Of a stretch of DNA of 64,000 bases, positions 8,232 to 16,923 are shown piece after piece. Position 1 is the first letter of the stretch. Every line of letters starts with the position of its first letter. Made by a program: the position numbers and the translations under genes. A model generated the notes under the pieces. That model ran no database searches, was not told the DNA's origin, and was given only the letters and a program-made list of their open reading frames with translations. The DNA is taken from positions 105,746 to 169,745 of the forward strand of contig NZ_JAKWFK010000013.1 of NCBI RefSeq assembly GCF_029522115.1. The letters are read 5' to 3'. Source of the stretch: Trinickia sp. Y13 (GTDB lineage: Bacteria; Pseudomonadota; Gammaproteobacteria; Burkholderiales; Burkholderiaceae).

Positions 8232-9023
8232 TTAGGCATGCCTCCATCCCCAGCGCGCCGCGAGATAGGCAAGCTGCGCGCGGTTCTCGACATTGAAGGC
8301 CTTTTGCAACGTCTTCACGTGATGAGTGATGCGATGCAACGAAGACGACATTTGCATGGCAATTTCGTGATCGGACGATCCCTTCACGAGCCGCTCCAAT
8401 ACATCCGCCTGCTCGCGCGTCAACGTGACGATACGCGCGCGCCGCGCCCGGTCGTCGATATACGGCTGCATCAGGCGGCTCACGGTCAAGCTGGCCGCCA
8501 GTACGCCGCCCATCACCCGATCGTCGATCCAGCGCGTATCGAGCGCTTCCGACGTCAAGCTGAGCGCAACGCGTAAATCGGCGCGCGGCGCCGGGAGCCC
8601 CAAAATCAGGCCGCTGTGCATGCCGTGTGCACGCAACGTCGAAAGAAGGCTGCGCACCCGCGGTTCGCCGGCGTTGGGACGCGCCTCCAATTGATCGAGA
8701 TGCCAGGTGACGGGCAGGCCGCTTTCACGCAGCGAATTAAGTCGGGGATCGGTTTCATAGAGCCGATTCTTCAAATAAGCGGTGGTAAATGACATGTCTC
8801 CCAGCTCGCGCATCGTATAGGCACGGAGGATGCGGCGCCCGATCGTTTCCAACGCCATATAGGCGAGGGTCGAAAAACCCGCCTGCCGCAAGCGCTCGCG
8901 GCATTCACGCAATTGCGCCTCGTGCGCCGGCAAGTCGATCCCCGGATCGATTTCGCGCAGATACGCCAGCGCATCGGCTTGCGAAAACCACACAAGCGCC
9001 GGATATTCGTCGTCAATTGTCAT
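8232..9023 (-). CDS. LuxR-family regulator with diverged autoinducer domain (solo 3)
   Basis: This 263-residue protein keeps the pocket Y83 and D92-P93 (LYETDPRL) and a Trp in VTWHLD, but the position of the conserved first pocket Trp is Phe79. The C-terminal domain (about 198-258, SDHEIAMQM) is a LuxR-type helix-turn-helix with an atypical recognition segment, SSLHRITHHVKTL in place of the SNVDYHMRQI seen in solo 1. It reads opposite to solos 2 and 4. Divergence in both the ligand and DNA-contact regions suggests a separate regulon. Confidence 0.82.
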   Translation of the reverse strand: MTIDDEYPALVWFSQADALAYLREIDPGIDLPAHEAQLRECRERLRQAGFSTLAYMALETIGRRILRAYTMRELGDMSFTTAYLKNRLYETDPRLNSLRESGLPVTWHLDQLEARPNAGEPRVRSLLSTLRAHGMHSGLILGLPAPRADLRVALSLTSEALDTRWIDDRVMGGVLAASLTVSRLMQPYIDDRARRARIVTLTREQADVLERLVKGSSDHEIAMQMSSSLHRITHHVKTLQKAFNVENRAQLAYLAARWGWRHA

Positions 9024-9150
9024 CGAAAGAGGACCTCGTCCGCCGGTATCGTTTTTTTACGTTTATTATTACGCGATGTTACGCGCGCCCATGCGGTTCG
9101 ATCAAACCATGTATCACGCCGCGGCATGACTCTCGATCGGAGGCTCATCG

Positions 9151-10050
9151 ATGCATTACCCTGCATTGCGCAAGGACGAATCGGCGCTTGCGCCACTCTC
9201 GCAGACGTGCGGTTCCGAACCGGCAGCGGGCGCTCGCGCCCGCCCGATCGAGGTAGTCTGGTGCAACGACCCGCGCCAGCTCGGTGCGCCTGCCCGCCAT
9301 GCTCCGCGGCTCGGCGTCGCCGCTGCGCTGGCCGCTGCGCAAAACGCCTGTGAGCGTGGCCGCATGGTAAGCGGGCTGCTCCATCTGATCGGGTTTTCAA
9401 CCTTCGCTTATTTCGGGCTCGAAGTCGTGCGCGACCGAATCGAACGCCTGTTCTTGCACGAAGCCTTCACGCCCGGCACCTACCGCGGCGAGTACGTGCG
9501 CGAACGCTACCATGAGGTGGACCCCCGCACGCAGGCGGCCCGTCGCGGAAGCCTGCCGCTTGTGTGGGATTTACAACAGTTGCGGACGCAACCATCCGGC
9601 GCGCTGCATGACGACGGCACGCAGGAAGGTTTGGACAGCTTTATCCGGACGATGAGGGAGGACGGCATGCGCAGCGGCCTCATGTTCGCCATGTCGATTC
9701 CCGGTACGCGGCTCCACGCGTTCATGAGTTTCACCGGGCAGCACCGCAGCCGCGACTGGATCACCTCGACCATCTTGGAGCAGGCGCTCTCCATCGGCAT
9801 GTCGGTCCACACGATTGCGTCGCAGCAATTGATTGCAGCCGCAAGCGACCGTACCTCCGGCGGCTTGACCGAATTCGAGCGGGAATTGCTACTGGGCATC
9901 GCCGAAGGCGCCTCGGACAAGGAGATTGGGCGCCGCCTCGAGACCAGCGCGCACAACGTCGACTACCACTTGCGCAAGCTGCGCAAGCGTTTCGGCGTGG
10001 GCAACCGCACGGAGTTGACCTACCTCACGTCGAAACTCGAGCTGATCTAG
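9151..10050 (+). CDS. LuxR-family regulator with autoinducer-binding domain (solo 4)
   Basis: This 299-residue protein starts at an ATG with GGAGG about nine bases upstream. The ligand domain keeps Tyr and Asp-Pro (RYHEVDP) and LPLVWD, but Tyr replaces the first conserved Trp. The last 60 residues form a LuxR helix-turn-helix (SDKEIGRRLE, VDYHLRKLRKRFGV). The N-terminus carries about 60 extra residues before the ligand domain. It is divergent from solo 3 across an AT-rich spacer of 127 bases, which should hold both promoters. Confidence 0.85.
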   Translation: MHYPALRKDESALAPLSQTCGSEPAAGARARPIEVVWCNDPRQLGAPARHAPRLGVAAALAAAQNACERGRMVSGLLHLIGFSTFAYFGLEVVRDRIERLFLHEAFTPGTYRGEYVRERYHEVDPRTQAARRGSLPLVWDLQQLRTQPSGALHDDGTQEGLDSFIRTMREDGMRSGLMFAMSIPGTRLHAFMSFTGQHRSRDWITSTILEQALSIGMSVHTIASQQLIAAASDRTSGGLTEFERELLLGIAEGASDKEIGRRLETSAHNVDYHLRKLRKRFGVGNRTELTYLTSKLELI

Positions 10051-10289
10051 CGCCGCAGTCTCGACACCTACCGCGCAACGCAGCAGCGCTTGCAAGCCGT
10101 TCGAGCGCGACATTGCCGCAGCACGGCAGCGCGGCGGCACGGCGCCGCGCGAACCGGCCCGCAGCGTCCGCCGGCGTTCGAACGCCGCCGCCTTCATCGT
10201 TTGCATCGTCATAGCCCTCCCGCGGAAACCGGGCGGCCAGAGCCAGTTTGCTATCCTTGCTCGTATCGATCGAACGAATTGCTTCAACG

Positions 10290-11279
10290 ATGAAAATCAA
10301 TGTGCTCGATATCAAGCGGCTCGATTTGAATCTGGCCGTGGTCTTCGTGGCGATCTGGCAGGAGCGCAGCGTGACCAAAGCGGCGGCGCGGCTCGCGCTG
10401 AGCCAGGCGGCGACGAGCGCCGCGCTTGCGCGGCTGCGCGAAGCATGCGGCGATGCGCTGTTCGTGCGCGTGCGCGATGGCATGGCGCCCACTCCGCGCG
10501 CCGTGGCGATGGCCGAGCGCCTCGAGGCTGGCGTCGCCGATCTATGGCAGGTGCTGACGCAACAACAGGGATTCGATCCGGGAAGCGCGTCAAGGCGCTT
10601 TTCCATCGGCATGTCGGACGATTTCGAGCTCGCGCTCGGTCCGCATTTGACTCGGCTCGTGCGCCAAGCGGGAGACGGCGTCTCCGTGACGTTTCGCCAA
10701 ACGAATCGCCACGCGGTCGGGCAGATGATGCAAGACCGCGAGATCGAACTAGCGGTCGTATCGGGCACGGTCAAGAGTGCGTGGATCGCGCATGAGCCGA
10801 TCGGCCAAAGCGGCTACGCCTGCGTCGTCGATGAACGAGCAGTGCGCTGCCCGCTGCCGCTCTCGCTCGACGATTACCTCGCCTTGCCGCATCTGCTCGT
10901 GTCGTTTTCCGGGCGAAGCGGCATCGTCGATACGACTTTGCACGCGATGAAGCGCACGCGCCATGTCTATGCCGCGCTGACGCACTTCTCGGCCATTCCG
11001 GCCTTCCTCATCGGTACGCGCGCGGTCGCCACCCTACCGTCGCATGCGGCCGCGGCGCTGGCCCGCATGTCGCCTTTGAGCGTATGCACCGCCCCGCTCG
11101 ATCTCGGCTCGTATCCCGTCGAGCTTCTGTGGCGACGGGACAGTGATGGCGAGAGCGCCCTCCAATGGATGAGAACCCAGATCAAACGAGCCTTCGCGCT
11201 CGCATGGGAAGACGCCGCGGCCGTGGCGCCGAGCACGCGCACCGCGAGGCGACCGCGAAACGTTAGGACTGCCAACTAG
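10290..11279 (+). CDS. LysR-family transcriptional regulator
   Basis: This 329-residue regulator has an N-terminal winged helix-turn-helix (residues about 9-66, KRLDLNLAVVF and SVTKAAARLALSQAATS) and a periplasmic-binding-protein-like effector domain. The LDLNLAVVF start is typical of the NodD/PcpR-like branch of LysR proteins. ATG 10290 is chosen over 10248 because the helix-turn-helix then starts at the usual distance. No target is divergent from it; the nearest genes are solo 4 upstream and the iron-permease-family gene downstream, both co-oriented, so its target is unclear. Confidence 0.85.
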   Translation: MKINVLDIKRLDLNLAVVFVAIWQERSVTKAAARLALSQAATSAALARLREACGDALFVRVRDGMAPTPRAVAMAERLEAGVADLWQVLTQQQGFDPGSASRRFSIGMSDDFELALGPHLTRLVRQAGDGVSVTFRQTNRHAVGQMMQDREIELAVVSGTVKSAWIAHEPIGQSGYACVVDERAVRCPLPLSLDDYLALPHLLVSFSGRSGIVDTTLHAMKRTRHVYAALTHFSAIPAFLIGTRAVATLPSHAAAALARMSPLSVCTAPLDLGSYPVELLWRRDSDGESALQWMRTQIKRAFALAWEDAAAVAPSTRTARRPRNVRTAN

Positions 11280-11397
11280 ATCGCTGTTCGGTTGCGATGG
11301 AATCGCAATCGGCTTGCAGCCGTCAGGCACAGCCGTTGCTAGAGGACCGTCGCAAACGGTGGCGTCGTACCGCCGCCGAATTCGAAGGAGCCTCACC

Positions 11398-11979
11398 ATG
11401 CGCCACGATGACGAACAATCGCCGCACACCGCCCCGTTGGAGACGGTGCCCGACTCCTCGAGCCCTGCGTACGCGAATCGCCATCCGCTCGCGCGGGCGT
11501 TCGACAGCTTTGCCAGCGCAGCGACGCGTTGGGCTGGCTCGCCCATCGCGTTCACGCTCGCCGTCGCCGCCATCGTGATTTGGGGCCTGTGCGGTCCCCT
11601 CTTTCATTATTCCGACGCCTGGCAACTGATCATCAATACAAGCACGACGATCATTACGTTCCTGATGGTGTTCGTCATCCAGCAAAGCCAGAACAAGGAC
11701 AGCGTCGCCGTTCATCTGAAACTGAACGAACTGATCGCCGCGTATCGAACCGCCAACAATCAATTGATCGGCATCGAAGACGCATCGGAAGAGGACCTGC
11801 GCCGGATCGCCAACGCGTACCTGGAACTGGCCAACAAAGCGGGAACGACGAAGGCCGATCGCGAGACGATCGAGAAATCGGTAAGCGAAGCGAAAGCTGC
11901 GCCGAGCGGCGAGCGCCAGTGCAACGTCGATGCTGCGCCGCAGGGCGACAGCGCCCCGAAAGATCGCGCTAGGAAATAA
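11398..11979 (+). CDS. Low-affinity iron permease family membrane protein
   Basis: This 193-residue protein matches the low-affinity iron permease family (Fet4-like) found as short forms in bacteria. There are two adjacent membrane segments (about residues 50-70 and 78-98), then the signature VIQQSQNKDSVAVHLKLNEL and a charged cytoplasmic tail. AAGGAG lies seven bases before ATG 11398; the longer frame from 11314 has no such site. Direct iron transport has not been shown for the bacterial short forms, so the name is a family name. It converges with the GntR gene. Confidence 0.82.
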   Translation: MRHDDEQSPHTAPLETVPDSSSPAYANRHPLARAFDSFASAATRWAGSPIAFTLAVAAIVIWGLCGPLFHYSDAWQLIINTSTTIITFLMVFVIQQSQNKDSVAVHLKLNELIAAYRTANNQLIGIEDASEEDLRRIANAYLELANKAGTTKADRETIEKSVSEAKAAPSGERQCNVDAAPQGDSAPKDRARK

Positions 11980-11992
11980 ACGCGGCAGTGCG

Positions 11993-12697
11993 TCAGCGCG
12001 CCGGCTCGCGCGGCGGCGTAGGAAAATGCACGCCCGCGCGTTGCGCCGCCGCGGCGATATGCGCCTCGATGCTGCGCCCAGCCGCCTCGGCGTCGCGCGC
12101 CTTGAGCGCATCGACGATCGCGCGATGTTCCCGATAAGTCGACTGCAGCAGTTCGCGCCGGTAGAACGGCAGACGCTGGCTTTCCTGCATGATTTCGCTG
12201 CTGCTGCGCAAAATTGCCTCGATGGCGCCATTGCCCGCCATCGAGACGATGGTCATATGGAACGCAAAATCGAGTTCGGCCGCCGCATCGAGATCGCCGT
12301 CGGCCAGCGCGTCGTGCAACTGCGCCATGTTCGATTCGAGCGATTCGATCACCTCCTCGGTCATCGCGAGCGCCGCCATCCGCGCGGCAAAACCCTCCAA
12401 CGCGTAGCGCACCTGGTAGGTATCGGGCAGCGACGACAGCTCCGCATAACGCCAAGCCTGCCCGCCAAGCGCCTGCGCGCTTTGCACATACACGCCCTTG
12501 CCCGCTCGTATCGTCAGCATGCCGAGCGCTTCGAGCGTCGATAACGCCTCGCGCAACGCCGCCCGGCTGATGTCGAGTTCCTCCGACAATTGCCGTTGCG
12601 CCGGCAATACGCTGCCCACGGGATACTCGCCGCGCTCGATCCGCTCGCGGATGGTCGCCGTCGCGGCTTCCGTCACCGTCTGTGTACTGCTTCTCAT
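11993..12697 (-). CDS. FadR-type GntR transcriptional regulator
   Basis: This 234-residue regulator has a winged helix-turn-helix (residues about 8-70, with LSEELDISRAALREAL) and an all-helical FCD domain whose Asp and His residues (ELDFAFHMT, REHRAIVDAL, EAHI) form the usual metal and ligand pocket. FCD regulators often sense small carboxylic acids. It is divergent from the transporter, allantoicase and ureidoglycolate lyase genes, and a TGGTnnnACCA site lies in the shared spacer. It therefore probably represses that unit and is released by a ureide or related carboxylate. ATG 12697 gives the standard N-terminus. Confidence 0.86.
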   Translation of the reverse strand: MRSSTQTVTEAATATIRERIERGEYPVGSVLPAQRQLSEELDISRAALREALSTLEALGMLTIRAGKGVYVQSAQALGGQAWRYAELSSLPDTYQVRYALEGFAARMAALAMTEEVIESLESNMAQLHDALADGDLDAAAELDFAFHMTIVSMAGNGAIEAILRSSSEIMQESQRLPFYRRELLQSTYREHRAIVDALKARDAEAAGRSIEAHIAAAAQRAGVHFPTPPREPAR

Positions 12698-12854
12698 CGT
12701 GCAGAAAAATCGTCTGGTCGGACCGGCATTGTAACGCCCGTGCGATACGCGCTTCGCCCGCAGCGCATGGCTTTCCCGTTCGCACGGGGTAAACCACGAG
12801 CGTAACGGTGCTTGACGCAACTATATCGGCTTCCTAATCTTCGTCATAACTAGT

Positions 12855-12876
12855 CTGGTCTTACCAGTTAGACCAG
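12855..12876. promoter_or_regulatory. Probable FadR/GntR operator upstream of the transporter
   Basis: TGGTCTTACCA at 12856-12866 is a perfect match to the TGGTnnnACCA half-palindrome known for FadR-type GntR proteins. A second, wider inverted repeat overlaps it: CTGGTC at 12855-12860 and GACCAG at 12871-12876. It lies 34 bases before the preferred GTG start of the transporter, where a bound repressor would block transcription. Confidence 0.6.
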
Positions 12877-12909
12877 ATGAATACCCGCCACCGTCATTGG
12901 GAGGAAGCC

Positions 12910-14235
12910 GTGCTCAGATTCATCAATTCGCTATTCGGCCGCGTGATGGTTGCGCTCATCGTCGGCATCGTCCTCGGAGCGCTGTTTCCGCACTTTGCCC
13001 AGTCGCTGCGGCCGTTCGGCGACGGCTTCCTCAAACTGATCAAGATGGTGGTCGCGCCCATTGTCTTCTGCGTGGTCGTGAGCGGCATCGCCGGCGCCGG
13101 CAATTTGAAGAAAGTCGGCCGCGTCGGCGGTAAAGCCATCGTCTACTTCGAGTTCATGACGTCCATCGCGCTCATGATCGGCGCGGTATTGGCCATGGTG
13201 ATCAAGCCGGGCGCGGGCATGAACGTGGACGTGCATACGCTCGACGCGCAAGCATTGGCAACCTATTCGGAACATGCGAAGAGCCTCAAAGATGTCGGCG
13301 CGTTTCTGTTGAAAATCATTCCCGACACGATCTTCGACGCGTTCGCCAAAGGCGACATCCTGCAGGTGCTCGTGTTCGCCGTGTTGTTCGGCTCGGCCCT
13401 GTCGCTTCTGGGCGAGAAGGCCAAGCGCGTGAACACGCTGATCGACGAATTCTCGCAAGTGTTCTTTCGCGTGATGGGCTTCATCATCAAGCTCGCGCCG
13501 CTCGGCGTGCTGGGCGCCATCGCCTTCACCACCGGCACGTACGGCGTCGCCTCGCTCAAGCAACTCGGGCTGCTCGTGCTGATCTTCTATGCGAGCTGCG
13601 CGCTGTTCGTCGCCATCGTGCTCGGCGCCGTCATGCGCCTTTCCGGTTTCAGCCTGTTCAAACTCTTGCGCTATCTGCGCGAAGAACTCGTGATCGTGTT
13701 CGGCACGGCCTCCTCCGACGCCGTCCTGCCGCAAGTCATGCGCAAGCTCGAATGGATGGGCGTCAAAGATTCGACCGTGGGCCTCGTCATCCCGACCGGT
13801 TACTCGTTCAATTTGGACGGCTTCTCGATCTACCTGACCCTTGCCGTTCTGTTCATCGCGCAAGCCACCAACACGCCGCTGTCGATGCACGACTTGATCG
13901 TGGTCATCCTGGTATCGCTCGTGACATCGAAGGGTGCGCACGGCATTCCCGGCTCGGCCATCGTCATTCTGGCGGCGACGCTGTCTGCCATCCCCGCCAT
14001 TCCGGTGCTCGGCCTCGTGTTGATTCTGCCGGTCGACTGGTTCGTCGGGATCGCTCGCGCCGTGACGAATCTGATCGGCAATTGCGTAGCGACCGTCGTG
14101 GTGGCCGCTTGGGAACGAGACATCGACCACGTACGTGCGCACCACGTGTTGGATCGGCAGCCCGGCTTCGATTTCGTGCCCGAGACAGCGGCGCCGCACG
14201 CTGACGGCCCGGTTGCGGGCGCTGCCGCGATCTGA
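12910..14235 (+). CDS. DctA-type dicarboxylate:cation symporter of the ureide cluster
   Basis: This is a DAACS-family inner-membrane symporter of 441 residues with about eight membrane segments and two hairpins. Family motifs are visible: GTASSDAVLPQVM, GYSFNLDGFSIYLT and SKGAHGIPGSAIVIL. The GTG at 12910 is chosen because GGGAGGA lies four bases upstream and the protein then starts at MLRFINSLFGR, as in DctA. ATG 12877 has no ribosome binding site and abuts the operator. Family members import C4-dicarboxylates with H+ or Na+. Its place ahead of allantoicase and ureidoglycolate lyase suggests it brings in a ureide carboxylate instead, which is inference. The C-terminal 30 residues are variable and Ala-rich. 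Confidence 0.85.
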   Translation: MLRFINSLFGRVMVALIVGIVLGALFPHFAQSLRPFGDGFLKLIKMVVAPIVFCVVVSGIAGAGNLKKVGRVGGKAIVYFEFMTSIALMIGAVLAMVIKPGAGMNVDVHTLDAQALATYSEHAKSLKDVGAFLLKIIPDTIFDAFAKGDILQVLVFAVLFGSALSLLGEKAKRVNTLIDEFSQVFFRVMGFIIKLAPLGVLGAIAFTTGTYGVASLKQLGLLVLIFYASCALFVAIVLGAVMRLSGFSLFKLLRYLREELVIVFGTASSDAVLPQVMRKLEWMGVKDSTVGLVIPTGYSFNLDGFSIYLTLAVLFIAQATNTPLSMHDLIVVILVSLVTSKGAHGIPGSAIVILAATLSAIPAIPVLGLVLILPVDWFVGIARAVTNLIGNCVATVVVAAWERDIDHVRAHHVLDRQPGFDFVPETAAPHADGPVAGAAAI

Positions 14236-14361
14236 CCGACAAGACTTGCTTGCATGCGGCCGGCCCGCTCGGCGGCCGCATCGGACCCCACCGCCCTTTC
14301 GACGAGCGAGGCTGCCCCGCCTCTTCTCGCCAGACTGCTTAGCATTCCCAATCAATCCATC

Positions 14362-15378
14362 ATGGCCATTCCGACGCTCGACCCTCATGCCCCCGACTTC
14401 ACGCGCCGCGCTTTGAACCTAGCGGACCCGCGCTTAGGCGCCAAAGCGCTCGCGGCAAGCGACGAATTCTTCGCCCCCAAAGAGCGCATGCTCGACCCGC
14501 AGCCGGCCGTGTTCATTCCCGGCAAGTACGACGATCACGGCAAATGGATGGACGGTTGGGAGACTCGCCGCAAACGCACGACGGGCCAGGACTGGTGCGT
14601 CGTCAAGCTGGCCCGCCGCGGCACGATCGAAGGCATCGACATCGATACGAGTCATTTCACGGGCAACTACCCGCCCGCGGCATCGATCGAAGCGTGCACC
14701 AGCGCGAGCGAGACGCCACCCGACGATGCTCGATGGCACACGCTCGTGCCGCCCACGGCGCTGCAGGGCAATCAACATCATTACCTCGCCGTGTGCGATA
14801 CGGGCGCCTTCACGCACATCCGCATCACCTTGTTTCCCGATGGCGGCGTGGCACGCTTGCGCGTGTATGGCAGGCCCGCCCTCGATGCCGGCCAAGGGAC
14901 TTCCTCCGGCGCTGAACTCGTGGACTTCGCAGCCGCGATCAACGGCGCTTATATCGTCGCTGCCAACAATCAACATTTCGGCCTCGCCTCGAACATGCTG
15001 ATGCCCGGCCGCGGCGCCAACATGGGCGACGGATGGGAAACCCGGCGACGCCGCGAGCCGGGCAACGATTGGGCCATCGTCGCCCTGGCGCAGCCCGGCA
15101 CGATCCGCAAGGTCGAGGTCGATACGGCCTTCTTCAAAGGCAACTACCCGGATCGCTGCTCGTTGCAAGCAGCCTATGTGACGGGCGGCACCGACGAGTC
15201 GCTGATCACGCAGTCGATGTTCTGGCCTCTCCTGCTTGCCGAGCAACCCTTGCGAATGGACGCGCAACACTTCTACGAGCGAGAGCTCGCCGCATTAGGC
15301 GCCGTCACGCACGTCCGCTTCAATATCTTTCCCGACGGGGGCGTCTCGCGCCTTCGGCTGTGGGGCGAAAGCGCATGA
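14362..15378 (+). CDS. alc: Allantoicase
   Basis: Allantoicase hydrolyses allantoate to ureidoglycolate and urea in purine breakdown. The 338-residue product shows the internal duplication typical of the family. [32 protein letters not shown] and [17 protein letters not shown] in the first half match [36 protein letters not shown] and [17 protein letters not shown] in the second. ATG 14362 aligns with known N-termini; the upstream extension to 14254 does not. Its stop overlaps the start of the ureidoglycolate lyase gene by four bases, so the two are translationally coupled. Confidence 0.95.
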   Translation: MAIPTLDPHAPDFTRRALNLADPRLGAKALAASDEFFAPKERMLDPQPAVFIPGKYDDHGKWMDGWETRRKRTTGQDWCVVKLARRGTIEGIDIDTSHFTGNYPPAASIEACTSASETPPDDARWHTLVPPTALQGNQHHYLAVCDTGAFTHIRITLFPDGGVARLRVYGRPALDAGQGTSSGAELVDFAAAINGAYIVAANNQHFGLASNMLMPGRGANMGDGWETRRRREPGNDWAIVALAQPGTIRKVEVDTAFFKGNYPDRCSLQAAYVTGGTDESLITQSMFWPLLLAEQPLRMDAQHFYERELAALGAVTHVRFNIFPDGGVSRLRLWGESA

Positions 15379-15899
15379 GGCGCGAACCGATGAGCCGCGC
15401 GCTTCTCGTCGAACCGCTCACCCGCGCTGCGTTTGCGCCGTTCGGCGACGTCATTGCGCTGGACGGCGCCCGCCACTTCCCGATCAACGGCGGCACGACC
15501 GAGCGTTTTCACGATCTGGCCCATATCGATGTCGGCGAGGCCGGAGGGCGGCCCCTCGTCAACGTCTTTCGCGGGCAACCCCGTGCACTGCCGTTCGAGG
15601 TCACGATGATGGAGCGCCACCCGCTCGGCAGCCAAGCCTTCATTCCGCTGGGCGAGAACCTGCGTTACTTGGTTGTCGTCGCCCCCGCCGGACGATTCGA
15701 CGAAGAGCGCATGCGTGCTTTCAGCGTGCAAGGGTGCACCGGCGTGAACTACGCGCGCGGGGTTTGGCATCACCCGTTGATCGCGCTCGATGCGGCGAGC
15801 GATTTCATCGTCATCGACCGCGGCGGCGACGGGGCCAATTGCGACGAAGTCGAGCTCGCGCAACCGTGGCGCTTGACGTTCGAAGAAACGGTGACATAG
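15375..15899 (+). CDS. allA: Ureidoglycolate lyase
   Basis: This enzyme cleaves ureidoglycolate to glyoxylate and urea, the step after allantoicase. The 174-residue product has family features: [13 protein letters not shown] at the N-terminus, [31 protein letters not shown] and [13 protein letters not shown]. The ATG at 15375 overlaps the allantoicase stop (ATGA); an in-frame ATG at 15390 is an equally good start. It ends the transporter-allantoicase-lyase unit. No urease or allantoinase genes occur in the window, so the rest of the pathway must be elsewhere. Confidence 0.94.
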   Translation: MRREPMSRALLVEPLTRAAFAPFGDVIALDGARHFPINGGTTERFHDLAHIDVGEAGGRPLVNVFRGQPRALPFEVTMMERHPLGSQAFIPLGENLRYLVVVAPAGRFDEERMRAFSVQGCTGVNYARGVWHHPLIALDAASDFIVIDRGGDGANCDEVELAQPWRLTFEETVT

Positions 15900-15963
15900 C
15901 GAACGGCCCCGGCGCACGCGCGCTCGCCTCAATGGATTGGCGATTGCCGGTAAAATGGCCGGC

Positions 15964-16227
15964 ATGGACAAGTGCCGTTATTGCGGAAAAATTCGCGACG
16001 AATGGGAATGCCATGGGCAGGAATGCCGCACAGCGATCGCCACGGCGCTGCGCCGGCAACGCTTGGGCCTGCCGATGGTGCCCAACGTCATCCGCAACGA
16101 AGTGCCCGCCGGCGCGAGCACGAGCGAAGTGATTGCCGTGCTCTCGCGCCAGCGGCTGCGCGCTAGGCGCGCGAACGAAGAACGTCGCGAGCGCCGCGAG
16201 GCGGACGGTTACGAAGACGAGTCATAA
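15964..16227 (+). CDS. Small Cys-rich hypothetical protein (87 aa)
   Basis: The first 21 residues carry CRYCGK, then C16 and C21, which could bind one zinc. The rest is a basic and acidic helix ending in an Arg/Glu-rich tail. ATG 15964 is chosen over 15937 because the Cys motif then starts the protein. Its stop overlaps the end of kdpE on the other strand by six bases. It reads like a conserved Burkholderiaceae small protein of unknown role. Confidence 0.6.
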   Translation: MDKCRYCGKIRDEWECHGQECRTAIATALRRQRLGLPMVPNVIRNEVPAGASTSEVIAVLSRQRLRARRANEERRERREADGYEDES

Positions 16228-16920
16228 CGCACCCACGAGCCGGTAGCCGACACCGGTCTCCGTCATGATGTGTTCGGGCTGCGCGGGATCGCGCTCGAGC
16301 TTCTGCCGCAAATGCCCCATGTAAATACGCAAATAGTGCGCGCTTTCGACACGGGACGGCCCCCACACTTCATGCAGCAATTGGCGGTGCGTCAGCACGC
16401 GGCCAGCATGCCGCGCGAGCGCAACGAGCAAGCGATATTCGATCGGCGTCAAATGCACGGGCTGCCCCTCGCGCCTCACGGTCCGCATTTCGAAATCGAT
16501 CTCCACCGCCCCGAACTGCAGCTTCGACGATTCGTTCGAGCTGGCACGATTGTGCCGGCGCAACTGCGCGCGAATACGCGCCATCAGTTCGGGCACGCCG
16601 AAAGGCTTGGTCAAATAGTCGTCGGCACCCGCATCGAGCGCCGCCACTTTCTCTTGCTCGCGCGTGCGCGCCGACAAAACGATGATCGGCACCGACGACC
16701 AATCCCGCAATTGCCCAATGACGTCCGCGCCGTCCATGTCGGGCAGGCCAAGATCGACGATGACCAAATCCGGCCTCGCACTGGCCGCCAGCGAAAGTCC
16801 TCGACGCCCCGACTCGGCCTCGAGCACGCGCATGTGCTCGGACTCGAGCGATGCCTGCACGAAGCGGCGAATCGGTTTGTCGTCTTCGATGAGAACGACG
16901 GTGATCGTGGATTCGGACAT
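16222..16920 (-). CDS. kdpE: KdpE, response regulator of potassium uptake
   Basis: KdpE is the OmpR/PhoB-type regulator that activates the kdp operon when K+ is limiting or osmolarity rises. The receiver domain shows the acidic pair D13-D14, phospho-acceptor D56 (IVDLGLPDMDG) and K105; the winged-helix DNA-binding domain covers about 130-230, with TPIEYRLLVALARHAGRVLT and GVGYRLV. The start lies three bases after the kdpD stop. A site resembling the E. coli KdpE target lies upstream of the operon. Confidence 0.95.
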   Translation of the reverse strand: MSESTITVVLIEDDKPIRRFVQASLESEHMRVLEAESGRRGLSLAASARPDLVIVDLGLPDMDGADVIGQLRDWSSVPIIVLSARTREQEKVAALDAGADDYLTKPFGVPELMARIRAQLRRHNRASSNESSKLQFGAVEIDFEMRTVRREGQPVHLTPIEYRLLVALARHAGRVLTHRQLLHEVWGPSRVESAHYLRIYMGHLRQKLERDPAQPEHIMTETGVGYRLVGAL

Positions 16921-16923
16921 CCC

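Noticed and set aside
4888..10290. lux boxes and a luxI gene around the LuxR solos
   Set aside because: No 18-20 bp dyad of lux-box type and no acyl-homoserine-lactone synthase was found by eye.
12931..14388. 485-codon minus-strand frame opposite the DctA-type gene
   Set aside because: It is a complement shadow of the transporter, with an Asp/His/Arg-rich composition typical of antisense frames.
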